Shown in pieces: positions 1 to 6,283 of a stretch of 22,346 nt of DNA. Within the stretch, counting starts at the first letter, position 1; every line of letters begins with the position of its first letter. The position numbers and the translations under genes are program-made. Source of the stretch: a virus; IMG/VR virus record IMGVR_UViG_3300023184_002441, positions 1-22,346 of that record; one strand, given 5' to 3'. The notes under the pieces were generated by a model. The model was given only the letters and a program-made list of their open reading frames with translations. It searched no databases and was not told the DNA's origin.

Positions 1-133
1 CAGGGTCTAATATTTTAACCACACGTTGGACCCAGGGCTCATCATAGTCGATCTCACGCCACCAGCAGATCTTCTCACAGATTGTATATGGACTTAGCCA
101 ATGATCTCTGTATTTGCTTATATAAACTTTCAT
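1..133 (-). CDS. Conserved phage hypothetical protein, N-terminal part only
   Basis: An open frame starts with ATG at 133 and runs off the left edge, giving 44 visible residues that begin MKVYISKYRDHW and continue with an aromatic-rich stretch (CWWREIDYDEPW). From memory this opening resembles a protein family found widely in T4-like marine phages and annotated only as hypothetical; its function is unknown to me. The ATG overlaps the TGA of the gene upstream as ATGA (130-133), so translation is probably coupled. The C-terminus lies outside the window. Confidence 0.75.
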   Translation of the reverse strand, partial: MKVYISKYRDHWLSPYTICEKICWWREIDYDEPWVQRVVKILDP

Positions 134-393
134 ACCATGGTCCTTGTTTTACATTCATAATAAAGGTGTTGCGATTTAATCACCATGTCAAATGTTCTTT
201 TTAATAGGGAGAAACTCTCTTTCATTTGTTCTGCTGTTAATTGCTTATGTTCAAATAATCGTTTACTGGTTTCGTGTAGTTCTTTTGTTTTAACGTGTAG
301 GCTAACACTGTTAGCATATAGGGTTTCTTCACGCTCACAGAGTGCCATGGCAGTTAAAGGGAATACTAGTAATGCTATTAAAAGTAATCTCAT
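130..393 (-). CDS. Small predicted periplasmic/secreted protein
   Basis: An 87-residue protein of unknown function. Residues 1-16 form a signal peptide: Arg at position 2, a hydrophobic core (LLLIALLVF), then an AMA signal peptidase I site just before Leu-Cys. The residue before the Cys is Leu, so this is not a good lipobox. The mature part is about 70 residues, charged and probably helical, with two Cys, one at its second residue and one near the end, that could form a disulfide. An ATG lies 6 nt further upstream at 399, but the start at 393 is preferred. It has GAGG 7 nt upstream and overlaps the preceding stop as ATGA, whereas the Shine-Dalgarno is too close to the 399 ATG. Small exported phage proteins are often spanins or envelope modifiers; nothing here proves either. 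Confidence 0.7.
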   Translation of the reverse strand: MRLLLIALLVFPLTAMALCEREETLYANSVSLHVKTKELHETSKRLFEHKQLTAEQMKESFSLLKRTFDMVIKSQHLYYECKTRTMV

Positions 394-710
394 TTCCATT
401 CCTCTCCGTGCTTAAAGAATCTGAGTGCATAATCAACATATTCTAATTCACTTAGATCTGCGTAGAACAACACAGTCTTGTGCCAGCTGGTGACTTGATC
501 GTCAAAGAAGTAATCTATCTCGATAGCATTTTCTTCAACCCAACGATATTCATCAGTGGCGCTAAAGTGTCCTGCACACTGTAAATAGATCTGACGGGTA
601 GTCAACTCGCTGGCGTTCTTAAAATGTATAGCGTGACTGAATAACCTTACACGATGAGGACGTTCATACCGCCATTGGCGCTTTGATGCTGTCATGACTT
701 GTGTATCCAT
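390..710 (-). CDS. Hypothetical protein overlapping the end of thyA
   Basis: I do not recognise this 106-residue protein. It is rich in aromatic and charged residues, with an acidic aromatic core (YRWVEENAIEIDYFFDDQV) and no membrane segment or signal peptide. The first ATG at 710 overlaps thyA by 47 nt. A second in-frame ATG at 695 would reduce the overlap to 32 nt. Neither has a convincing Shine-Dalgarno, so the start is uncertain. Its stop is shared with the start of the secreted protein downstream (ATGA at 390-393). It reads as the third gene of the thyA transcript. Confidence 0.6.
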   Translation of the reverse strand: MDTQVMTASKRQWRYERPHRVRLFSHAIHFKNASELTTRQIYLQCAGHFSATDEYRWVEENAIEIDYFFDDQVTSWHKTVLFYADLSELEYVDYALRFFKHGEEWK

Positions 711-1497
711 CTAATCTAAGGTCCTCCATGGTAAAGGTTAAGATGTCTTGGACATCAGGATTAATCCACAGGGTGGGGAGCGGTAAGGGTTCACGTGCCA
801 ATTGTTCTTTTACCTGCTCCACGTGGTTCAGATATATGTGTGCGTCGCCAAGCACGTGAACGAACTCACCTGCCTCAAGCCCACATACCTGCGCGATCAT
901 ATGTGTGAGCAAGGAATAGGATGCTATGTTAAAGGGCACGCCCAAGAACATATCGCAGGAACGCTGGTACATCTGACAACTTAATTTACCGTCTGCTGAG
1001 ACATAAAACTGTGCGAAACAATGACAAGGCGGTAGAGCCATTTGATCTAACTGCCCTGGGTTCCACGCTGTTAAAATATGTCTACGGCCATACGGGTCTT
1101 TTTTAATGTTGTTGACGAGTTCTACAACTTGATCAACACCACCAAAATCTCTCCATTGGACCCCATATACTCGTCCAAGGTCTCCAATGAATTCAGCATT
1201 AGGTAACCAATACTTGCTGGTAGCATTATCCGTCCAAATAGTTTTCTTGCTAGAGCTGCGAGTGCCATGCAAGATTTCACATAGTCTACGTTCATCACGG
1301 CTACCTTCGAGGAACCAAAGTAGTTCGCTTAGGCAGGCACGGAATGCTAGTTTTTTGGTTGTTACTGCTGGGAATGATTTGGATAAGTCGTAGCGTTGTT
1401 GCATACCAAAAACGCCAATGGTACCCGTGCCTGTACGATCTTCACGCACTTGCCCATTTTCTAAAACGAATTTTAATGCATCAAGATAAGTTTTCAT
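664..1497 (-). CDS. thyA: Thymidylate synthase (ThyA type)
   Basis: Converts dUMP to dTMP using methylenetetrahydrofolate, supplying thymidine for phage DNA. At 277 residues it is close to the 264 of E. coli ThyA and complete. It contains the active-site motif LPPCHCFAQFYV with the nucleophilic Cys, the dUMP/folate motif QRSCDMFLGVPFNIASYSLL, then GLEAGEFVHVLGDAHIYLNH, and ends in the family-typical IKAPMAV. Residues 74-98 (LHGT...KTIWTDNA) match the small-domain insertion of the bacterial form. DHFR lies immediately upstream and regenerates tetrahydrofolate. Its own sigma-70-like promoter lies in the 37-nt gap after the DHFR gene, with the ATG only 6 nt past the -10 box and no Shine-Dalgarno, so the mRNA is predicted to be leaderless. 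Confidence 0.97.
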   Translation of the reverse strand: MKTYLDALKFVLENGQVREDRTGTGTIGVFGMQQRYDLSKSFPAVTTKKLAFRACLSELLWFLEGSRDERRLCEILHGTRSSSKKTIWTDNATSKYWLPNAEFIGDLGRVYGVQWRDFGGVDQVVELVNNIKKDPYGRRHILTAWNPGQLDQMALPPCHCFAQFYVSADGKLSCQMYQRSCDMFLGVPFNIASYSLLTHMIAQVCGLEAGEFVHVLGDAHIYLNHVEQVKEQLAREPLPLPTLWINPDVQDILTFTMEDLRLDGYTSHDSIKAPMAV

Positions 1498-1503
1498 ATT
1501 ACT

Positions 1504-1532
1504 ATTATACTATCTTTCTAAGGGAAGGTCAA
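1504..1532 (-). promoter_or_regulatory. Sigma-70-like promoter of thyA, leaderless type
   Basis: On the minus strand TTGACC (1532-1527) is followed after 17 nt by a perfect TATAAT (1509-1504). The thyA ATG begins 6 nt beyond the -10 box, about where transcription should start. Confidence 0.85.
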
Positions 1533-1534
1533 AT

Positions 1535-2032
1535 CTAAAACAGCACACGATTCCAAATTTCATAGGTGCAGTTGTTACCAGGACGAACACCACTGATGCG
1601 GAAACATGCTAGATAACGTTCTAGATCGATACGAGTATCAGCAAACCATGCTCCTTTCATGCGTGTTAAATAAACACGTTCAACGATAGGTTCAGTGGCA
1701 TCGTATAACTGACGACCACCAATGATGAACACGTCTTGTTTTGGATTTTGTTTTTGGATCTGTTTGACATTATTTACTACATCACTAGGAATCCAACGTA
1801 CTAGGTGTTGGTATTCTTTATCTACATGACGACTGCTGACAACATAATTAACGCGATTAGGTAGTGGTTTGGGCATCTTTGGGTCATCCCAGGTATTACG
1901 TCCCATGACTACGATTTGGTTCTCAGTGTGTTCTTTAAACCAAATCATGTCTTGTGTATGTTTGGGCCAGGGCAAGGTACCTCTATTGCCTATTCCGCCT
2001 AAGTTGGTTGAAGCTAATATGCTACAAATCAT
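1535..2032 (-). CDS. folA: Dihydrofolate reductase
   Basis: Reduces dihydrofolate to tetrahydrofolate with NADPH, recycling the folate oxidised by ThyA. At 165 residues it is the usual length (E. coli 159). Visible motifs are the N-terminal strand and Met20-type loop (GGIGNRGTLPW), catalytic Asp28 in TQDMIWFKEHT, the NADPH-binding VVMGRNTWDD, and the second cofactor motif FIIGGRQLYD. The start overlaps the previous stop as ATGA, with an upstream AAAGG partly within the preceding gene. The DHFR-ThyA pair is a common T4-like phage nucleotide module, here in the order folA then thyA with an extra promoter between them. Confidence 0.95.
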   Translation of the reverse strand: MICSILASTNLGGIGNRGTLPWPKHTQDMIWFKEHTENQIVVMGRNTWDDPKMPKPLPNRVNYVVSSRHVDKEYQHLVRWIPSDVVNNVKQIQKQNPKQDVFIIGGRQLYDATEPIVERVYLTRMKGAWFADTRIDLERYLACFRISGVRPGNNCTYEIWNRVLF

Positions 2033-2373
2033 AGGCCTTTCAGTACCTTGTCTGTCTCGGGTTGTACAGCATCTTTGACTTTATCAATATCAACAAAGAA
2101 ATCAACATTTTTGATATACTGATCAAGCTCGTTAAACTTTTCGTCTAACATAGCTTCAATCTCAAGAGGATCTTGCCCGGCACTGATCAAATCTTTGATG
2201 TTGATAGTAATATTAGCACCATCTATTAGCTGTACTGAAATATGTTCCAGCACGCTGATAGGTACTTCACGCTTATCAACACCGTTGACTATGTCTTGCC
2301 AACTCTTTCTCTTATTAAGATTAAGTTTCTTTGCTTTAGTATTACGCGATGGTTTTTTTGGTTGCTCTGACAT
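2029..2373 (-). CDS. Conserved T4-like phage hypothetical protein
   Basis: A 114-residue protein. The first 25 residues are strongly basic (many Lys/Arg/Asn). The rest is acidic and helical, with a characteristic DVDKVKDAVQPETDKVLKGL-like tail (here VDIDKVKDAVQ...). From memory this C-terminal pattern recurs in a hypothetical family of T4-like marine phages; no function is known to me. A basic tail plus acidic body would suit a nucleic-acid or structural partner, but that is only inference. The start has AAGG 6 nt upstream and overlaps the preceding gene by 32 nt. The stop overlaps DHFR by 4 nt. Confidence 0.75.
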   Translation of the reverse strand: MSEQPKKPSRNTKAKKLNLNKRKSWQDIVNGVDKREVPISVLEHISVQLIDGANITINIKDLISAGQDPLEIEAMLDEKFNELDQYIKNVDFFVDIDKVKDAVQPETDKVLKGL

Positions 2374-2986
2374 TCTTAGCCTTTGTTTTTGGTGCTAATG
2401 AACTAGCTTCTTCTTTTAATCGTTTAGCTTCTGCTAGTAGTGTCTTCGCTTGAAGTTCCATTTTTGTAGCTTGGTCAATACGTTGGCTAGCTAGATCAGC
2501 ATCAGTTAGTACTCCACTAGTATTTACCGCAGATTCAGCTACCTTTTTAGGTTCGCCCAGTTCGCGACCAATGTTTTTGCTAGGATCAGCATAGCCACGG
2601 CCTGCATCAATTTTAGCCATTGCATCAACTGCTTCTTGACCAGCTTCCATCTTTTTAAGGATATCATTTAATTCATCAAGACGCACACTTGATTTAGCAT
2701 TAGGTTTTAAAATAACCTGCTTAGTCTGTACTTTCTTTAAGAATCCACCTTTATGTAGTGCGCCTAGGGTATTATTACCGTCTGGCATGATATTACGGAA
2801 TAATGCATCAGCTAGTGATTTAGCAGTTTGACCAGCTGGGCTTTCGATTACTTTCATAACTTCATCGTGTAGCATACTTGGTAATGAATCGCTATAAATT
2901 ACTAGTGCCATGTGATCTTCACCTGGAACTGTGTTGTAAGCTACTACAACTTTCTTTTCGCCATGACGGCCTACGTGTTTAAGCAT
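2342..2986 (-). CDS. Conserved T4-like phage hypothetical protein
   Basis: A 214-residue protein beginning MLKHVGRHGEKKVVVAY, an opening I recall from a conserved hypothetical family of T4-like cyanophages and pelagiphages. Residues 1-90 look globular, including VPGEDHMALVIY and SPAGQTAKSLADALFRN. Residues 95-214 are charged and helical, with a likely coiled coil at about 170-200 (many Ala/Lys/Glu), ending in a Lys-rich tail. No catalytic motif is visible. A virion or assembly role is possible but not shown. The start has GAGG 9 nt upstream inside the end of the preceding gene (8-nt overlap). Confidence 0.8.
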   Translation of the reverse strand: MLKHVGRHGEKKVVVAYNTVPGEDHMALVIYSDSLPSMLHDEVMKVIESPAGQTAKSLADALFRNIMPDGNNTLGALHKGGFLKKVQTKQVILKPNAKSSVRLDELNDILKKMEAGQEAVDAMAKIDAGRGYADPSKNIGRELGEPKKVAESAVNTSGVLTDADLASQRIDQATKMELQAKTLLAEAKRLKEEASSLAPKTKAKNVRATKKTIA

Positions 2987-3236
2987 TTGTATTTTCCTCG
3001 GGTTGTGTTGCCTCAGCTGCTGGAGTCAACGCACCAGTGCTTTGTAAAAATGCAACTAATTTTGTATATAGATTACCAACATTAGCTAGTTCATCAGCTT
3101 TAAATGCGCCGCGTGCTGAGCAAATTTGTATAATCTGCGCTACTAGGATTAGATCCTGTAGGTTTAAACTTGGTTGTTCTTGTTGTGGAGCAACATCTAC
3201 TGGTGTCTGCTCTACTTGTTTTTCTTTCTTCGCCAT
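2979..3236 (-). CDS. Conserved T4-like phage hypothetical protein
   Basis: An 85-residue protein. A Lys/Gln-rich N-terminal tail is followed by a conserved helical core (LNLQDLILVAQIIQICSARGAF, then ADELANVGNLYTKLVAFLQ) and an acidic Asn/Glu C-terminus. From memory the QDLILVAQIIQ...RGAF core is typical of a small phage family adjacent to the MLKHxGRHG protein, as here. Function is unknown. The Shine-Dalgarno AAGGAG lies 10 nt before the ATG, inside a predicted RNA hairpin (3239-3267), which suggests translational control. Confidence 0.78.
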   Translation of the reverse strand: MAKKEKQVEQTPVDVAPQQEQPSLNLQDLILVAQIIQICSARGAFKADELANVGNLYTKLVAFLQSTGALTPAAEATQPEENTNA

Positions 3237-3238
3237 TT

Positions 3239-3267
3239 ATAGAATTCTCCTTAGGGGACAATTCTAT
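3239..3267 (-). promoter_or_regulatory. Hairpin occluding a ribosome binding site
   Basis: A perfect 8-nt inverted repeat (ATAGAATT at 3239-3246, AATTCTAT at 3260-3267) encloses a further 3-bp stem (3248-3250 with 3256-3258) across a single mismatch, leaving a 5-nt loop. On the minus-strand RNA the AAGGAG Shine-Dalgarno of the gene starting at 3236 lies in the 3' half of this stem-loop. The stem ends 2 nt before the ATG. There is no U-tract, so a terminator is unlikely. Confidence 0.55.
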
Positions 3268-3298
3268 TTAACAGTTAGATGAGAGGTGGAAAAATTTC

Positions 3299-3583
3299 TT
3301 AGATAGTGTTTATGCTTGGCAGTACTAGGCTGAAATAGCTGGCTTCGCTAGCGAGTTCAAAAGCCACTAATAAGTTACGATCTATGGGCTTGCCGCCCGG
3401 AGTGCGTGCTACATCTATATTACCTACGTAGAACCGCCCTTCAAGATTTTCATAAAGCCAATCTGTTATTTGTTTTTCTGTGACGTATGGCTCAAACATA
3501 ACCTGCTCAAAATGAGGGGGGCAATGATTAACCCGCCTCAATTGATGTACGTTTAAGGGATTAACTTCGCCATGTTTAAGCAT
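3299..3583 (-). CDS. Conserved T4-like phage hypothetical protein
   Basis: A 94-residue protein with a distinctive stretch NPLNVHQLRRVNHCPPHFEQV, then WLYENLEGRFYVG and a terminal VAFELASEASYFSLVLP. The pattern, in which an embedded Asn/Leu-rich peptide leads into ENLEGRFYV and a C-terminal FE..SEAS.F strand, is familiar from memory as a T4-like phage hypothetical. No function can be assigned. It overlaps the VWA protein gene by 8 nt, so it is probably translated by coupling, since no strong Shine-Dalgarno is visible. A 62-nt gap with an RBS hairpin separates it from the next gene. Confidence 0.75.
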   Translation of the reverse strand: MLKHGEVNPLNVHQLRRVNHCPPHFEQVMFEPYVTEKQITDWLYENLEGRFYVGNIDVARTPGGKPIDRNLLVAFELASEASYFSLVLPSINTI

Positions 3584-4862
3584 GTTCTTTGCTTAATTCA
3601 TAGTAGGTTGTAATACCAAACGGTGCTTCGATAGTAGTGCTACCGTGTATAACAAACATAGTATCACAGTAGTCTGGCTCGCCCCATGATCCAAATGGAT
3701 AACCATCTGTGAACATGATGAACTTCTTGGGTTGTATGTCATTTTCACGCATGTATTTCCAATTAGATTCAAAGTCTGTACCACCACCACCCAAAGGTTC
3801 CCAATCCATGATTTCATCTAGGTTATCAGCTGTGAATACCTTAGCACCTTCTGGATATACCTCTGTATCAAAACTCCACAAGTGTAAGCGGAAACTAGTA
3901 TAGCTCTCCATGATGCCTTTAACTTCACTAAGGATGTCTTTAAGCATAAGTTCTGACATACTACCCGATGTGTCGATGGCTACGCAGATATCAATCTCTT
4001 TATCCCAATCACTACCTGGCATGATAGCATCCATATCCCAACCTTTACGTGAGGCACGTGTCCAGGTATAGTCAGTGCGTAGTGTGCTTTGGATCTGTTG
4101 TTGTAACAGTGCTCTCCAATCTAACTGCGGTGCTGTTAGATCTTTGATCATACGCTTAACACCACTAGGCAAGTTACCTGCACCTACTGTTTGAGCGGCA
4201 GTCATTACTGCTTCTTTGATCTCATCACGGATCTGTTTCTTTTCTTCATCGTTTAGTTTAGGACGACCTTTGCCTTCTTTCTTTTCGTCTCCGTCTTCAC
4301 CGTCATCACTGTCGCCATCCCCGTCTAAATGCTCATCTAATAGTTTATCTAATAGATCGTCAATGTCTATTTTTTCTGCATTTTTGTACAAGTCGTCATA
4401 GACTTCTTCAGCTGACCAGCCACGATATTTTGGCTCATATAACCCAACTGGAATCTTTTCACCAATTCGTTGATCTAACAAGTCTTGATTTACGCAGTAG
4501 TCATCAGCGATGTTCCATAGTTGAGGATCACGCTCACCACGACGTCCCATATGGTCATAAACACAATGTAGGACCTCATGCCCCATGAGGAATTCCAACT
4601 GTTTAGCTGGCATTTTCTTAAGGAATTCACTGTTATAGTAAAACTTACGTCCGTCAGTTGCGGCAGTTGGACACCAATCATCTGCGTTTACAAGTTGTAA
4701 ACGTGTAGCTAGATTACCAAAGAAAGGTGCCTTAAGTAGTAGGGCAATACGAGCACCCACGATCTTTTCTCTAACTATATGATCTGTTTCTGGATTAGTT
4801 TTTACACCTACATAGTTTTTAGCTTTGGTAGTTGTGGTACCTTTTGAATTTTCTTTTGCCAT
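3576..4862 (-). CDS. VWA-domain protein with metallopeptidase-like motif (MoxR partner)
   Basis: A 428-residue two-domain protein. The N-terminal half holds a zinc-metallopeptidase-like HEVLH at 95-99 within GHEVLHCVYDHMGRR, as in VWA-like/DUF2201 proteins. An acidic Asp/Glu linker spans about 166-195. The C-terminal half is a von Willebrand A domain with an intact MIDAS motif DTSGS (Asp297, Ser299, Ser301) and a later GGGGTDF loop containing the MIDAS Thr. Such proteins usually work with MoxR-type AAA+ ATPases as chaperone or metal-insertion machines, and a moxR-like gene lies upstream at 6284-7381. The phage target is unknown. The gene has its own consensus sigma-70 promoter 33 nt upstream and a predicted leader of about 26 nt, with only a weak Shine-Dalgarno. 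Confidence 0.88.
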   Translation of the reverse strand: MAKENSKGTTTTKAKNYVGVKTNPETDHIVREKIVGARIALLLKAPFFGNLATRLQLVNADDWCPTAATDGRKFYYNSEFLKKMPAKQLEFLMGHEVLHCVYDHMGRRGERDPQLWNIADDYCVNQDLLDQRIGEKIPVGLYEPKYRGWSAEEVYDDLYKNAEKIDIDDLLDKLLDEHLDGDGDSDDGEDGDEKKEGKGRPKLNDEEKKQIRDEIKEAVMTAAQTVGAGNLPSGVKRMIKDLTAPQLDWRALLQQQIQSTLRTDYTWTRASRKGWDMDAIMPGSDWDKEIDICVAIDTSGSMSELMLKDILSEVKGIMESYTSFRLHLWSFDTEVYPEGAKVFTADNLDEIMDWEPLGGGGTDFESNWKYMRENDIQPKKFIMFTDGYPFGSWGEPDYCDTMFVIHGSTTIEAPFGITTYYELSKEHA

Positions 4863-4894
4863 TTGTCTAGTCGCTTTTTAACTTTAATATGTAT

Positions 4895-4923
4895 ATTATA
4901 CACTCAAAATACCTTTTTGTCAA
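4895..4923 (-). promoter_or_regulatory. Consensus sigma-70 promoter of the VWA gene
   Basis: Perfect minus-strand TTGACA (4923-4918), 17-nt spacer, perfect TATAAT (4900-4895). The predicted start is near 4888, giving a leader of about 26 nt to the ATG at 4862. Confidence 0.9.
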
Positions 4924-4932
4924 GCTCAAAAT

Positions 4933-4941
4933 TGGGATAAT
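4933..4941 (+). promoter_or_regulatory. Possible extended -10 promoter for the plus-strand radical SAM gene
   Basis: TGGGATAAT fits an extended -10 (TGn plus GATAAT, 5 of 6 matches). No good -35 is visible at normal spacing. The ATG at 4951 would lie only 2-3 nt after the predicted start, so the mRNA would be near-leaderless. This is weaker than the minus-strand promoters. Confidence 0.4.
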
Positions 4942-4950
4942 AAATACGTT

Positions 4951-5961
4951 ATGCCTAAATTTTGTTCATCCCCATTTGATACCATAAGCATTCATGCAAA
5001 TGGTGATATATCATCATGTTTCTGTGCCGGTTGGCATACATTCCGAGAAAAAACGGGCAGTAATATGGGTAATATAATCGAAACCCCACTTACAGAAATA
5101 TTTTCTAATCAGAGTTTTGGTATATTCAGAGATTCGATCGTTGATCAATCTTTTCGATTCTGTCGTAAAGATGAATGTGCTAAATTATGGAATTTGGATC
5201 AAGTTGATGATTTAAAAACAGTTGTCAAGCATACAAGATTACCAACCAAAATGAATGTCCAAATTGAAAAGAATTGTAATCTTAAATGTGGTAGCTGTAG
5301 AAACAGTTTGATTTGGAGTAAAGAAGTAAATCCTCAAGTTGAAAAAATATTAAATACCCTAATAGAAGACTATCAAGATTTTGATCAACCAGTGTGGTTT
5401 CAATGCGATGGATTAGGTGATGTTTTTGCTAGTTCAGCGTATCAAAATTTCTTCAAAAGTGAAAATCTACCAAAATGCTTTCAATTTAACATAACTTCAA
5501 ATGGTAATTTAATTACGAAAAACCTTGACCTATTAGAAAAAATTAAAGATCAAATATTCAGTGTATGTATTAGTTTCGATGCTGCTACTCCAGAGACTTA
5601 TAAAATTATACGTGGTGGTAAGTTTGAATTAATAATCGATGGTGTAAAGGCTATGAAGAAAATGGGTATCTATAGAGTTAATACATCATTTGTGGTACAA
5701 AAGAAAAACTATCTTGAAGTATTAGATCATTATAACATGTGTAAAGAATTGGATATTAATTATTCTGGATTATCTAAAATAGATCGTTGGGGTCATATGA
5801 GTGATGTGTGGTGGGAGGAAAATCGGCTCGATGACAATCCTACAATAGATTACGATTTTTTAATACATGCTCTAAAAACTATTAAACAAGACCCAAAATT
5901 TGGATTGTGTGGCGGATTAGAAAATCTTATCGCTACTAAATCTACATCCATTTCAAATTAA
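4951..5961 (+). CDS. Radical SAM protein with N-terminal SPASM-like cysteines
   Basis: The only plus-strand gene, 336 residues. The radical SAM cluster motif is CNLKCGSC (Cys109, 113, 116), unusually far from the N-terminus. It follows an N-terminal Cys-rich segment (Cys5, 23, 25, 71, 76) whose pattern C-x2-PF...NGD...C resembles the SPASM domain that normally sits at the C-terminus. Downstream parts fit the partial TIM barrel: a CDGLGD segment where GGEP would be, then TSNGN, SFDAATPETYKIIRGG and the following strand. Family members bind a 4Fe-4S cluster and S-adenosylmethionine; the substrate is unknown. The gene is visibly more AT-rich than its neighbours. It splits the VWA and MoxR genes and overlaps the convergent gene by 20 nt at its 3' end, consistent with late acquisition. 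Confidence 0.85.
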   Translation: MPKFCSSPFDTISIHANGDISSCFCAGWHTFREKTGSNMGNIIETPLTEIFSNQSFGIFRDSIVDQSFRFCRKDECAKLWNLDQVDDLKTVVKHTRLPTKMNVQIEKNCNLKCGSCRNSLIWSKEVNPQVEKILNTLIEDYQDFDQPVWFQCDGLGDVFASSAYQNFFKSENLPKCFQFNITSNGNLITKNLDLLEKIKDQIFSVCISFDAATPETYKIIRGGKFELIIDGVKAMKKMGIYRVNTSFVVQKKNYLEVLDHYNMCKELDINYSGLSKIDRWGHMSDVWWEENRLDDNPTIDYDFLIHALKTIKQDPKFGLCGGLENLIATKSTSISN

Positions 5962-6247
5962 ACAGTGTCAACGCGGCAGTATTGACATAGATACGTTGTT
6001 TTCCGAACTCGGTATCCCAGCACCAATGAATGTTATGGCTTCGATTTGCATTATCTACAGTTGGAGCCGAATGGTAGTGCCAGTATCTAAACTCCTTGCT
6101 TGGTCCAAGTTGTTCCCAGAACCACTCTCTGAGAGTGAAGAAGTTTATTTCCTTATGCTGATCAACTCCGGCCCTGGTCCAAGTGGTCCGGGCGATTCTA
6201 AATACATTCTCTTCGATATAGTAGCTAAAATGTGGATAGGCTGTCAT
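5942..6247 (-). CDS. Hypothetical protein between MoxR and radical SAM genes
   Basis: I do not recognise this 101-residue protein. It is strikingly rich in Trp, Phe, Tyr and His (for example REWFWEQLG, FRYWHYHSAP and HNIHWCWDTEF), with no membrane segment or signal peptide. The frame can be read from a TTG at 6283, but the ATG at 6247 is preferred because GGA lies 7 nt upstream. It follows the MoxR gene with no promoter between them and is probably cotranscribed with it. Its last 20 nt are shared with the 3' end of the convergent radical SAM gene. Confidence 0.65.
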   Translation of the reverse strand: MTAYPHFSYYIEENVFRIARTTWTRAGVDQHKEINFFTLREWFWEQLGPSKEFRYWHYHSAPTVDNANRSHNIHWCWDTEFGKQRIYVNTAALTLFNLKWM

Positions 6248-6283
6248 ACGCCTATCCAATTTCTTAACATTGAAAAGCTTCAA

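Noticed and set aside
185-415. Plus-strand 76-residue frame
   Set aside because: It is antisense to the secreted protein gene, which has a signal peptide, Shine-Dalgarno and coupled start.
4278-4367. Acidic Asp/Glu run in the VWA protein as a DNA-mimic domain
   Set aside because: It is a short low-complexity linker between two folded domains, as is common in VWA proteins.
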